A DNA stretch of 64,000 nucleotides from Siphlonurus alternatus (taxonomy: Eukaryota > Arthropoda > Insecta > Ephemeroptera > Siphlonuridae): assembly GCA_949825025.1 (NCBI GenBank), contig OX463784.1, forward strand, positions 18,604,124 through 18,668,123, in the 5' to 3' direction. Every line of letters starts with the position of its first letter. The first letter of the stretch is position 1. Shown here one piece after another: positions 1 to 10,702 of the stretch. Below the pieces are notes generated by a model. It searched no databases, had not been told where the DNA came from, and worked only from the letters and a program-made list of their open reading frames with translations. Made by a program: the position numbers and the translations under genes.

Positions 1-476
1 ATGTCTAGTGTAGTTACTGTGTCAATGAAGCATGTTATTGCAGTATTACAGTGTGTTAAAGCAGCGGGGAGGGAAAATTTGCTTTTAGTAACACACGTCG
101 CATTTCATTCAAACAAAATAAATATAACATAAAATAGCTCTGCATGAGGTAGCATTTAACGAAAAAAAGTATCTAGAAGTATTTTATTGATAACTTTATA
201 AAAACAATAAAAACCTTTATAAATCATGACCTATCGTAATAAATTCAGTTAATATTGAATTTTTAATTCATTTTTGTGAATATGTTTGCATGTGTTATTT
301 ATTTTTTTATTTTTTTACTTTTGATTAGAATTGGTTGAAAGTCATAGCAATATTTTAATGCCATATCTCCAATCTCTCATGATGTGAATTAAATATGAAT
401 ATAATAATAATTCCATTTAATTTATTACTTCATTCAGCAATCAAACTTGCTATTATACATTATTATCATTATTTAT

Positions 477-537
<61 letters not shown>

Positions 538-1747
538 TTGTACTAAAGATCTCAACAAAATTTTATGTATTATACTACGGCTATAAAAGAGGGATTAAAT
601 TTTCTGAATAGCCTCTGTGGCTGAATGTGCAATGAATAAATAAATATACAACATAAAACAAACAACGCAATACTAGATAATGGTTTATTACTTTATTATA
701 ATCTGATATACAGGTTTTAATACAGGTATTTTATATTAGATTATTTACTCCAATGTTTTTTTAAATAATTTAACATTAAATGTATGTGTACAATTTATGA
801 AAGATAAAACGAGAAAAATAATCCTTCAGGTTTCTTACCACGGTTAGTGACACTGATAGATTGAGATTTTCCATGGTTCGAGATTTAGTAGTTATCTCTT
901 TCGTGACTCGAATCAAATATTTACCATCGTTTTTTGTAATTAATAGATTACATAACAAGCATATTTTTTAATATAATTAAATTAAAATAAATTTCCAAAG
1001 TAATTTCATAGTTTTCTTTTTAATAATCTGATTAAATGTAACATAATTGGATTTTCATTTAAGCTTTTGTTTTTTTATACAACATGTATTTCTCACAAAT
1101 TTCAATAAAAAATTATTATTTTAATAATATTTATATGTTTTATGTAAAATCGTAACGGAAATATGTTTATCTTAATGTTAAAACAGTATTTAATTTGAAA
1201 ATAGAGAGAATAGTATGTATCATATAATAATATATACAGTATATATATTATTACACTTAACTTGGAGACGACAGATGAGATTATATACCATAGTAATATT
1301 CAATGTACATTTAGAATAATAGTCTCTTACATCTTAATTATATACAGTATCTATTTTAAATGAATCATTAAAGGGATGATACTAAATTTTGCATGCATGT
1401 GTGTTTGTAAAGTTTGGAGCGTAAAATCACAACCAATAAAACGTAATGCATCATTTACTATATCGTTATTATTATGGTGTTGATGTTATGTATGAAACAC
1501 TCCCATGAGGACAGTAACTTCGTATATTGTTCTCTCTGATAGGACTTTTCATACACATGCATGATTATTATTATCTATGCATGATTCTTCGATTAATATT
1601 ATTTGTAATTTATTATTTATAAATATTATTATCTGTATATTGTAGAAATTTTGATGCAGCAAATAATTCAGGTCAATATTTTATATTACCATTAAACCGT
1701 TCTTATTTTTTTCACCATGTTGACTGGAAATAAATTTTATTGACTCT
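1..1747. other. A+T-rich intergenic DNA, no gene seen
   Basis: Apart from the TA microsatellite at 482-532 I see no coding pattern, RNA gene or long inverted repeat here. Short open frames on both strands are low-complexity or A+T-driven and carry no recognisable domain. Confidence 0.6.
482..532. repeat. (TA)n microsatellite
   Basis: About 25 uninterrupted TA units. It produces a spurious IYIYIY open frame on the plus strand. Confidence 0.95.
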
Positions 1748-1974
1748 TACTGGACTGTTTCTACTCGTCGATTATGTTGCAGTACTCCAAGAAACTTGAG
1801 CATTGAACTAAAATGGGATGGGAACAGATGATTCCAGAAAGCATATGAAGAAAACAGGTGCACTTAAAGTGCAGTGTTAAAAATATGATAATAATAAAAA
1901 CTATTAACATTGTAATTCAGTGCTCAAGTTTCTCGACGTAATACAACATAATCGACGAGTTGAAACAGTCCGGT
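1748..1974. mobile_element. Foldback MITE, TTACYGGACTG termini
   Basis: The left arm (about 1748-1812) and right arm (about 1907-1974) are inverted copies of each other. Both contain ACTCGTCGATTATGTTG and GAAACTTGAGCA. The arms are about 60 bp with a 95-bp spacer, and there is no coding capacity. A third copy of the right arm lies at 52638-52735, so this is a dispersed family and not a local hairpin. The ends are near TTACTGGACTG and CAGTCCGGTG. I could not identify a target-site duplication, so the superfamily is open. Confidence 0.8.
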
Positions 1975-2130
1975 GTGATTATATCATTATTGATTTTATA
2001 TTAATGAACCATCGTCAGAAAATCTGGGAAACTGGATATTATTGGTTGGAAAGTTTGTATTTAGTAGAAAAATGGTTCAGTGCTAATTTTTGTGTTGCTA
2101 TAGATATTTTATAGACTCAAACCTACTCCT

Positions 2131-2184
2131 CTTGTACAATCTTTATAATATATTATATATATAACATATAAAGATTGTACAAGA
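2131..2184. repeat. Short perfect hairpin
   Basis: CTTGTACAATCTTTAT is followed after a TATA-rich loop by its exact reverse complement. The right arm is followed by a partial direct repeat of GATTGTAC. It may be a very small foldback element or a local hairpin. Confidence 0.7.
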
Positions 2185-3155
2185 TTGTACGATATCACGG
2201 TAATAAACGTCTACTCCCAAACTATGATGGTGAGTAATTATTGCAATCGCAACTCTGCCTCCTTATCAATTGTTGTGACATTGCCATTAAATTCTGTCTT
2301 GTTTCATCGCACAAAAGAAAGTTGCCGTCCTTACATGACATTTCTTTAAGGTGATTGGTACATCGGTACACCCACTGAACTATATGAACTATACACCAGA
2401 TATGAATTTTTCACTGCATTTATTTTACTTATAAATAAAAAAAAAATTATTTCTATTTTTACGTTTCATCGTATCCCTTCTAATTATTTACATATTTTGT
2501 GTAATATATATTAAATTTATGTGGAGAATATTTTGTCATAAATTATTATTATTTTTTTTTTTTTGACAAAATGCATAGCTTCCAGAATAACTGAGAGCTG
2601 ATATGCGACTCAAATTTAAATGTTATAAATTTTTCTTACTTTTATACCTGCAGTAATGTTTTTTTTAGTATAAAACTGATACTTTAAATTAAAGGTAATG
2701 CAATTAGTACCTATGTGAGATGATTTCTTAATTTAATTTATTTTTAACTTCCATAGCTTGAATAAAATAATTTTCAACGTAACAAAAAATTTTATAAAAT
2801 TTCATTATCCTACAAAATTTAATTTCACTGACTGAGTTAACTTTGGCTTTATTAAACTCACAAAAGTGGAATAAAAAAGAAACTTTTCTTGTTTTGTTTT
2901 ACAGGAAATTGAAATTATTAAAACGTTATACTGTTGCCCAGTTTTTGGACACAAATTCAAGTTCATTATTATTTTTAAACCTGCTCAATTCTGCTACTGA
3001 CCTTTACTGCATTTTTATGTATTAATTTAAACTTACTGTTACTTGCAATGCTTGTAACAAAAACATTGTTTATATAATGTGTCGATGTTTTTTTTTTCAT
3101 TTTTAACCGTAACAGTCATAACATAATGTAGTTCGCCCACCAGAACACAGAACCA

Positions 3156-3380
3156 GGGCTAATCCTCAATTGATAGAGGGTATGGTCACCCCCTTCCGGC
3201 TTATGAAGGCCGAATTCTAAATTCTGATTGGTTTAGAAATAACCCTTTTTACTGAAACGTCTTCCTATTGGTTAAAAATGGGTTATTTGTTATTTGCTTG
3301 TTGCTTACAAATTTTAACAATTATTAATATTGTGTAACAGACGGGAGCGACTATACCCGGTTCAATAGAGGATTAGCCCT
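3156..3380. mobile_element. MITE with AGGGCTAATCC termini
   Basis: The terminal inverted repeats are about 35 bp: AGGGCTAATCCTC at the left and GAGGATTAGCCCT at the right, continuing into GGGTATRGTC. The 225-bp element is less A+T-rich than its surroundings and contains two ATTGG boxes (CTGATTGGTT and CCTATTGGTT). It has no open frame of note. The flanks show no clear target-site duplication. It is non-autonomous and the superfamily is not assigned. Confidence 0.75.
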
Positions 3381-4396
3381 GCACGGAACTGAATGACATT
3401 GTTGGCGCTAGTTACCCATCAATATTTCAATAACTAACTATAATTTACTATGATATAACATTAAATCAACAATAAAATTGCGCTTTGTTGTACCCTTCGC
3501 CGGAAAGATATCACTAAATTGATTTACTTTATAGTTTTAGTCGAACCTATAAGCTTAGCCTACAACTTGTCTTTATATATTATGTAGTGCTAAAATTTTT
3601 AATGTTAATTCCTCCTTGGAAAGGATCTAAATATATGACCATTGATTTTTTACTGTCATTATGTTATATGGGATCATGTAGATGCAGAACAAGGTTTGAT
3701 TGCATGAGAGCATTACTTTCATCATCTTCAAACATCGAAATAACCTGTATTGCAAAAAATAGACTATTTAATATCAACTTTTGCGTTATTCTCCTATAAT
3801 ATATACAAAAATTTCACTTTTTAATTACATTTAGATTAGAGGAAAGTTGATTGGTAAGTATATTATTAACTCATTAATTCCATGTAATTAACAAATTAAT
3901 TATCATTGTTGTTATATAATATATTTTGTTATCACAATAAATTGGATGTAATTACTTTTTAATAATTTAAATTGTTCTATGCAGAAATAATTACAAGTCA
4001 TTGTATAGATGATGTATTTTTAAAATGAATTTTTTTTTTTTTTATTCGGTTAGCTTTTTTCATGTTTAAAAACTCCCTACCTGAGCATTTTTCAACGCGT
4101 TATAATAATAACTGAAAATTGTAGATAGAGAAGAACCTTCTGACTTTAAAAATAAAATCCTGATTAATAGTGAAGACCTGTACGGAAAGGAGCAAATGTT
4201 CTGTAGCTTATATACCAATATGCCAATTGGCACCCCATTTTTGTGGGTTTGGGAATTTTTTAATACAAACTTCACGTCTTTAATTCCATTAAGTCAATAT
4301 GTCGATCTATATAAAGAATGTCTTACCATGATTTAAAACCAAATCAAACGGCGTATATAATACACAACATATATATAAATGTATTGTATGACCGAC
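3381..4396. other. Intergenic, nothing recognised
   Basis: A+T-rich sequence with short homopolymer runs. The plus-strand frame at 3587-3799 and the minus-strand frame at 4066-4275 have no domain and no convincing splice or codon signal. Confidence 0.5.
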
Positions 4397-4399
4397 TAA

Positions 4400-4614
4400 A
4401 GACGGATTCAGATGGCGACAACGGTGATGCGACCCGATTTTGACGTAAAAGCTGTGATATCTTATATGCGTGTGATGGCGAATTCGCCGGAAACCGCGTT
4501 AATTACGACACTCTTTTTCTATTAATCGCTAAATATAGCCGCCAATGCCACGGATGTTACAGCAAGTGCGCATTATTCGCATCGCTTTGCGTGGGAATCA
4601 CCATGTGAATCCTC
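4400..4614 (-). mobile_element. PIF/Harbinger-like MITE, family G copy 1
   Basis: This is an inverted-orientation, degenerate copy of the elements at 38959-39177 and 44957-45166. The shared blocks are GGATTCAGATGGCGACAACG at the left, TGGCGAATTCGCC in the middle, and AGCAAGTGCGCATTATTCGC and ATGTGAATCC at the right. A TAA lies just outside the left end (4397-4399). The right end has decayed, so the duplication cannot be confirmed here. The interior is CpG-rich compared with the surroundings. Confidence 0.8.
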
Positions 4615-5106
4615 TGTATCTTATGACAAGGTATCATATGACAAGGTGCACTCCTTTAAAAAAAAATGGGTCATATTTAAATAGCAAAGTAAACTTTTAC
4701 CTTGGGTATAATACTTCTAAGTCTTCACTACTCTGCAATGCAATACTTGCAGCTTCACTTAACTTATCCAATCATGAATAACCAGTACTTATCAACGGTA
4801 ATGAAAACTTGCAGTAGTAAAAGAAAAAAAAACAAGTTTATGCATCATCAACGCTAATGGCTTCAATTTATTATATCATATTGGATTATATCACTAACTG
4901 TGCTATAAAAAACTTCCAAGCTTAAGTTAATTTATATAATTAATAAGATAATCACATATAATATATTAAATTAAAAGTTAAAAAAAGTTAAAAAAAAGTA
5001 AATTATATATAGTTCTCTGAAGTGCTCTATAAATAATTATATTACAGAAAATAATTTATTCTAATAACCAATCATTATACATAGCGCTGGAAATACTTAG
5101 TACAAT

Positions 5107-5230
5107 AGGCCTGTTTGTAAACTCTACTCGGTGTGCACTTACTTTCTACACCCGATCGACCTTATGTTCATGTGCATAAGGTTGATTGGGTGCAGAAAGT
5201 GTACACCGAACAGGGTTTACGTACAGGCCT
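5107..5230. mobile_element. Hairpin MITE, AGGCCTGTTTG termini, 3-bp TSD
   Basis: A 124-bp element that is almost entirely two inverted arms of about 58 bp. The left arm runs from AGGCCTGTTTGTAAACTC through CGGTGTGCAC and ACACCCGATCGACC. The right arm is its reverse complement. AAT lies directly outside both ends (5104-5106 and 5231-5233), which fits a 3-bp target-site duplication. The termini resemble the longer element at 54593-54826, so the two form one family. Confidence 0.85.
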
Positions 5231-5233
5231 AAT

Positions 5234-6118
5234 ATTTTCACACAGTTCTGCATGCCAAGAGGCAGATTGAATCACTTTTTAGGTCGCAGCTTGGTTGCGT
5301 TAAATTTGAACTTGAGAAGTACAATCAATTTAGAGAATTTGTGTCATTTTGTTGCAAAAAATACATATATTTTTTTATGTAACATTTTTTACTTATTCAT
5401 TGCAGTAATATAATGTAAAATATCATAATTTTAAGCATATTGGACAACATGGTATACAAGCATAATAATTATATAATATTGTCTATCATAGCCTAAATAA
5501 CAGCTTAACATATATGTACATTAGTGTATTCTTAGATTAGCTTGTATTATTAACATTTTTATCCATAAAATTTTATTTTTTTCTGAATAACATAGAAACA
5601 AGTTTAGGTAAAAAAAAAAACAATTTTTTTTATAACAAACAGAAGAAGAAAACAAAAACCACACAAAATTATTAATTTACTAATGTAAGCTTTCTTTTTG
5701 CTTTATCAACAATCTTAATCTGTATAGCAAAGAAAACTGTAAGAAGATTTAATTCTTCTTTATACATCCATCACTTTGACTTAAAAACTTAACAAAACTT
5801 TAAAAAGTACTTAAAGCTTTAAAAGATAAGCTACCATTAGTGTAGAATGAAAAGTTTTTTATAATAAAACGTTGCAATATTTTATTGAATACAATGTAAT
5901 AATTTAAATAAGAACAATGAAAATATATCAAGTTTTTTTAAAAGTTTTAAATATAAATAGAATAATATATATAATATCGTAGTTAAAAAGAAATCAACAT
6001 GGCTACATAGGATATATATTTAAAATGTAAAATCCAGCCCAACAGACAGAATTATATACAAGCTATAGATAATTACTGTTATAACTTTTTTATTATTATT
6101 CTCAAGTAAACCCTGTTG
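5234..6118. other. Intergenic, nothing recognised
   Basis: A+T-rich, with poly-A and poly-T runs. I see no gene and no extended inverted repeat. Confidence 0.5.
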
Positions 6119-6798
6119 TAGGGTACTGGTCAAAATTGACATTTGACTTTGTTACGGCTTATCGTGGACCCGAACTAGCATATTGCTTCTTAGGGTTTTG
6201 TGAGTCCCTTCCAAACTTGGGCAATCATATATGCCCTATAGCAATCCATCCCAGCATTTGTCTGATTGAGAATGAGGGAAACATGGAAACCTTAGTCAGG
6301 ATGGTTGTCAATTTATGGAGGATGCCATCAATAGACAATAATGGTTGCATTTTTTTATTTCATAATTAAAAAAATATACTTAAAACTATGCTTTTCTGAA
6401 ATTTTTCAGATTTTTTGGAGTGCGGGAACTAACTTTAAAACAATGTTTAAAATATCTGAATTTGGGTGGTATACATCTGATGGGACAACCGTGACGTCAT
6501 TTTGTCGTGCTGTGATTGGCTATTGATAACGTCATGGTTACTGTGATTGGCTATTGATGACGCCATGGTTGTCCCATTAGGTTGTAAAGTACCACCCTAA
6601 TTCAGGTATTTTAAATATTTTTTTTATAAATTAGTTCCCGCACTCCAAAAAATCTGAAAAAAAAATCAGAAAAGCACAATTTATGTACATTTTCTAATTA
6701 TGAAATAAAAAAATGCAACCATTATTGTCTACTACCTCCCATTTGCAAAAGTGGGTGTTCTTTAGCAACGGCAACTTGTGAAAAGTTTGGCGGTGCCA
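6119..6798 (-). mobile_element. SINE1 copy, minus strand, split by a MITE
   Basis: Read on the minus strand, 6798-6732 carries the block GCCAAACTTTTCACAAGT then GTTGCTAAAGAACACCC. After a 396-bp foldback insertion, 6333-6119 continues with GATGCCATC-type sequence, the core 'GACTAAGGTTTCCATGTTTCCC', the block 'AAATGCTGGGATGGATTGCT', then CCCTAAGAAGC and GACCAGTACCC. All blocks occur in the same order in the SINE1 copies at 38719 and 46149. The element lacks a clear tRNA-like head because a rearranged segment (6799-6880) follows where the head should be. Confidence 0.85.
6334..6729. mobile_element. Foldback MITE inserted in SINE1, TA TSD
   Basis: The inverted ends GACAATAATGGTTGCA and TGCAACCATTATTGTC extend about 30 bp perfectly. 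A second inverted block follows further in (TCAGATTTTTTGGAGTGCGG and its complement). TA flanks both ends. The interior has two near-identical GTGATTGGCTATTGAT blocks and a TGACGTCA palindrome. The inner arms resemble the family-D elements at 13136 and 39745, so this is probably a diverged relative. A TA duplication suggests, but does not prove, a Tc1/mariner-type source. Confidence 0.85.
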
Positions 6799-6880
6799 AT
6801 ATTTTATAAATATTAGTGCGCGGCTGCGCGCAAGACACAACTCAATTGATGTGAGATTTCGATCCTAGGCACCACTATAG
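6799..6880 (+). repeat. Rearranged SINE-head-like segment
   Basis: Where the minus-strand SINE1 head is expected, the sequence instead reads GTGAGATTTCGATCCTAGGC on the plus strand. This resembles the SINE1 box B region (GTGAGTTCGATTCMAGGC) in the opposite orientation. It is preceded by two short palindromes, AATATTTTATAAATATT and GCGCGGCTGCGCGC. A head-to-head SINE junction or an inversion would explain it. Confidence 0.4.
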
Positions 6881-7012
6881 ACATACCATATATTTATATT
6901 TATACAAAAATGACTGACTTTATTAATATTATTATTGCTCCCATGTTTGCGTTTGCTCCCATATTCAGTGCTCCCATGGCATGATTCTCTGTTTATACTA
7001 TTCTTATCAATT

Positions 7013-7035
7013 CTCTCTCTCTCTCTCTCTCTCCT
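7013..7035. repeat. (CT)n microsatellite
   Basis: A short CT run of about 11 units, followed by CTCCCTCT. Confidence 0.85.
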
Positions 7036-7800
7036 CTCTCCCTCTAACATTGCCTGCACTAGTTATCTCAAAGTAAATTTTCCCTACGACACTTCAAACA
7101 ACTATTTTACTTTTAAACAGCAAAACAATTTCATTGAACACGATGAAAAGTACAGCAGTCTCGATGATATTTCTCTTGAGGCTGCATAGTACTTGAGACA
7201 ACATCAACAAGGTAAAACTGGAGTGTTTGAAGAACTTTTACCGAGTCTATATAAATACTTGAACTGTTCAGCAAAAATGATCTCAATTGCCGTAAAACTG
7301 CATGCTACGTGGAGTCGAGAAAATGTACTTGAAAATTTATTTTTTATTTAAACTGTGTTTGATGAAATTATCATATTTCAAAATAAACCTATTTTTTTTA
7401 CGTTTAATCTAATTAAAATCATGATAACATGCAACGTTGCTATGAAGATACTAAAGTAAACAAAAAAAGCAAGTTGATATGGAAAGTTATATAATACAAT
7501 GTTGCTTAATTTCCGTTTGCGCAGCACAGAAAAACAAACAAAAATAAAATGTAAAAAAAAATGTTATTAAATTTACCTTGCATGTATAATATTAAAAAAA
7601 CACAATTAACTATGATACATAATAAAAAGCAATGAGCTGTATTAAACAAGAAATGCGTTGTTTCTTTTACATTAAGTAATAGAAAGCTTGTGGACGTAAA
7701 ATAATAAAGAATAAAAACACATGAGATAATGGAATTTGGTCCACAATAATTCTACTTATAAAAATGTATAGTTACTTCTTATAAAGACTTATCTTTGGAT
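7036..7800. other. Intergenic, nothing recognised
   Basis: A+T-rich sequence. The open frame at 6935-7189 crosses the CT repeat and has no domain. Confidence 0.45.
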
Positions 7801-7807
7801 TCGTTGT

Positions 7808-7985
7808 GACGTACAGTTGGTTGTGAGTTCGATTCCAGGCACTGTTGGAAAGTGAATTGCTAAAGAACACCCCTCATGGTACATCCAGAAGGTGGCTGTG
7901 AGGTTTCCTTTGTTCCCTTAGTTGTAAATAGGCAAATGCTGGGATAGATTGCTATGATCTCATTATTCCGGATGAGCTCAAAAAA
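7808..7985 (+). mobile_element. SINE1 copy, plus strand, truncated
   Basis: A box B-like GTGAGTTCGATTCCAGGC is followed by GCTAAAGAACACCCC, then GAGGTTTCC and the block AGGCAAATGCTGGGATAG. This is the SINE1 order. The box A half of the head is weak, and the copy stops soon after the core, before the CCCTAAGCAA block. It is a retroposed, tRNA-derived, non-coding element. Confidence 0.8.
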
Positions 7986-8743
7986 CGTTTATACAAGTTT
8001 GGATTTCGGAAAAATTTAATACCACAGTTGTGTTTAATTTTATGTGATTTGAAGGTTTACACAATTATAATACTGCAATATAATTATACGCAGCTTATAT
8101 TTAAGGCAATTACTTTAGTAAAAATACTCCCAGTGTCAAATTAAATAACTTGCAATTAAATTAATTAATTATTTCCATAATTTTATTAAATATTATTATA
8201 TATGTAATCTCCCTTAATTTGCAGTGTGTATATTAAAATAAAAATATTTTGAAAAAAAAAAATCAAAAGTATATACATTATATCCTGATGTGGAAACTCG
8301 TGCCTATATTATATGATTAGTAAATTAAATTTTATCCACATAATATATTTATTTTATAATATACGTAGCCAAGTAGGAATAATAATATTTTAAATTGTCT
8401 TAAAGGTATACGATGTTTTTAGTATTAATTAACTCTTTAAAAATTTATTAATTTAATGCAATGTTTTCATGCATATGCATGGAATATAGAATGCTTGAAT
8501 CATATATATATAAAAAGCACACTTGGAAGTTATGAAGTATAAATTTGTAAAATAATTATATTATGTAATTAATTAATATTTATAAAATTATACTTGACAT
8601 GTATGAAATAAATTTTATATAATTAATAAATCACTTGTCTTAATAATACACATTTGAGGAATTAATTCAATTATTATAAACAAACATTATTATAATTTTT
8701 TATACCAATCAAATTAAAAATAGTAATAAATGTTTAAATGTAT
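7986..8743. other. Very A+T-rich intergenic DNA
   Basis: No gene or extended repeat seen. A small palindrome, CATGCATATGCATG, lies near 8467. Confidence 0.5.
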
Positions 8744-9931
8744 TTCAAATTCAAATTCAAATGGTTTATTCGTCAAATTCCACATATACAAATACAAACA
8801 TTGATAATGCAGCACTTTGAATATGAAGGTTAGACACGTCAAAAAACTTGTTTATTAGAACTTAAACTGTAAATAAGAACTAACACTGTAAAAAACACAA
8901 TCATTAAGTAATAGTTTCACAGAATTTTTAAAATCTCTGTAATTTGTAATTTCTTTTACACAAAGTGGTAACTTATTATACAATCTAATACACATTGCGA
9001 GGGGTCCTTTATTACAAAGTTCTAGCCTGCAAATTGATGGAGTTATTATAGAATTTTTATTTCTGGTCTGGTAATTGTAATTTTTTGGTACATTAAAATA
9101 TTCATCATATTGTTTTCTAGCAAAGCACACACATTCCAAAATAAATTGACAAGGTAGTGGTAATATTCCTTCCTCTGAGAATTTAGTAGAACATGTCTCA
9201 CGTTTTTTTATGTTATACATAGTTCTTATTGCTTTCTTTTGTAGTATAAAAATACAATCAGAGTCTTTTGAATTTCCCCAGAATATTATACCATATCTCA
9301 TTTGAGAGTGAAAATTTGCATAATAGAGAGTTTTTAAACAATTAATGTCACAAATATTTTTCAATTCATTTAATGCAAAAATTGTGCTAGCTAGCTTATT
9401 TCTTAATTGATCAATATGATTAACCCATCTTAAATTATTATCTACATGCAGTCCAAGAAATTTAACATTATCTTTAATATCAATATTTGTATTATTAATT
9501 TTAATTGTTTCATTGAAAGGTGTCTTATTTTGTATAGTCTGGAACACAATGACTTCAGTTTTATTTTTATTCATTGATAAACCATTATTTGAGAACCATT
9601 GTTCTATAAAAGGAATAGTATTATTTATTTTAAATGCTAGTGATTCGTTATTTGGGGCTGAAATTTTAATACTGGTATCATCGGCAAACAAAGTTGGATC
9701 GGATTCATGTAAAAGGCAAATATCTGGAAGGTCATTGACATACAATAAGAACAATATTGGGCCCAATATGGAACCTTGAGGCACAGAAGAGGTTAATATC
9801 CGGTCTTGTGATTTATAATTACAAGCATTTCCATATTTATCAACTTTGGTCAATGTTACAAATTGTTTGTTAGATACTTCATAAAAAAAATGAAGAGTTA
9901 ACTCTAACCAAGAGTAGTAATTTGCAAAGAG
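8744..9931 (-). mobile_element. Non-LTR retrotransposon (LINE), 5'-truncated
   Basis: On the minus strand a reverse transcriptase frame ends at 8855. About 90 bp of 3' UTR follows, containing an AATAAA-like hexamer, and the element ends in about three units of TTTGAA (plus strand TTCAAATTCAAATTCAAA, 8744-8764). A short-unit tail in place of a long poly-A is common in several LINE clades. The 5' side stops near 9931, before the palm-domain start, which is the usual truncation by incomplete target-primed reverse transcription. I place it broadly in the Jockey/CR1/RTE-type group without naming a clade. Confidence 0.85.
8855..9931 (-). CDS. LINE reverse transcriptase, C-terminal part (partial)
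   Basis: This is the thumb side and lower palm of a non-LTR reverse transcriptase, which copies its own RNA into a nicked chromosomal target. The frame is open from 9931 (an in-frame TAG lies just upstream, 9934-9932) to the stop at 8857-8855, about 358 codons with no internal break. Numbered from a TTG codon at 9853, it shows VPQGSILGP at residues 24-32, LFADD at 55-59 (two catalytic aspartates), NKTEVIVF near 97-104, FLGLHVDNNLRW near 133-144, and a C-terminal MRYGIIFWG-type segment. Upstream of VPQGS the frame gives SNKQFVTL, matching the usual 'SNRxQxV' region. Missing are the endonuclease, the fingers and the first catalytic-aspartate motif, so it cannot work alone. No ATG start is needed, since this is an internal fragment. 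There is no stop or frameshift in the retained part, which suggests a fairly young copy. Confidence 0.9.
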   Translation of the reverse strand, partial: LFANYYSWLELTLHFFYEVSNKQFVTLTKVDKYGNACNYKSQDRILTSSVPQGSILGPILFLLYVNDLPDICLLHESDPTLFADDTSIKISAPNNESLAFKINNTIPFIEQWFSNNGLSMNKNKTEVIVFQTIQNKTPFNETIKINNTNIDIKDNVKFLGLHVDNNLRWVNHIDQLRNKLASTIFALNELKNICDINCLKTLYYANFHSQMRYGIIFWGNSKDSDCIFILQKKAIRTMYNIKKRETCSTKFSEEGILPLPCQFILECVCFARKQYDEYFNVPKNYNYQTRNKNSIITPSICRLELCNKGPLAMCIRLYNKLPLCVKEITNYRDFKNSVKLLLNDCVFYSVSSYLQFKF

Positions 9932-9935
9932 CTAA

Positions 9936-10235
9936 ACAAATATAACACAAGTGCATTAATTGATGTAATCAAAACAAATTGAGGTGATTAACGTTATTCA
10001 TATATACTCATTTTAAGTTGAGCTCTTCATTACATGATGTGTCCATAGTTCAGTTCATCGTTTTCATTAAGCTAATTATTCCCTGGAGTCTTAATTTTAC
10101 ATTTATGAGTGTTCACCATTACGAGGCTTAATTAAATGAACGAGTATCAAGGTGAATGGAGAGACAAATTTTCTCTAATTTTTACTCTTGGGTACTAATA
10201 TGTCAATTCAAACTGGTGATCTAGATTTATTTTTA
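9936..10235. other. Intergenic; possible SINE tail remnant
   Basis: I see no reverse transcriptase continuation here. GGGTACTAATATGTCAATTC near 10192 faintly resembles the SINE1 GGGTACTGGTCA end (minus orientation) and could be the tail of the fragment at 10236. Confidence 0.35.
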
Positions 10236-10350
10236 ATAGCTAGTAATCTATCCCAGAATTTGCCTGTTTGTGACTTCGGGAACCATTAAAATCTTAGTCA
10301 TAATGGTCAACATTTTCAGGATACACGAGTCTTTAGCAACCACCATGTGT
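10236..10350 (-). mobile_element. SINE1 fragment, minus strand
   Basis: On the minus strand this gives GGTTGCTAAAGA, then GACCATTATGACTAAGAT, then GGTTCCCGAAGTCACAAAC and AGGCAAATTCTGGGATAG, in SINE1 order. It is a degenerate internal piece with no tRNA-like head and no poly-A tail. Confidence 0.7.
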
Positions 10351-10594
10351 CTATAGATAAAAAAAATTTGATTCTGGATATGTATAAGTATGGTATAAAA
10401 ATATATATCAGTGATTTAAAATACAGTATATAATAAGAATATACTCATTTGGGTTAATTAATATAAACATTTTAGTACTATTGTTTTATGTACTATTGTT
10501 TTATGTACGATTGTCTGAAATTCAATTCTCTATATATAAGAAAAGGGTAAAGGTAAAGGGGTGAAAAGATTGCAAATAAATAGAGAATACATAT

Positions 10595-10687
10595 TACTCA
10601 GGCTTACACCATCTTAAAGCATATGCCAGCGATGTCACTTTTAATTCACTTTTGAGTGCATACTTTAAGATGATGTAAGCCTGAGTA
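10595..10687. mobile_element. Small hairpin MITE TACTCAGGCTTAC
   Basis: TACTCAGGCTTACACCATCT continues to AAAGCATATG, and is mirrored at the right by GCATACTTTAAGATGATGTA, then AGCCTGAGTA. The arms are about 32 bp with a loop of about 30 bp. It lies 15 bp from the start of a very long pentanucleotide array, an arrangement seen when an element seeds or borders a microsatellite. Confidence 0.7.
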
Positions 10688-10702
10688 AAATATATCCTCT
10701 CT

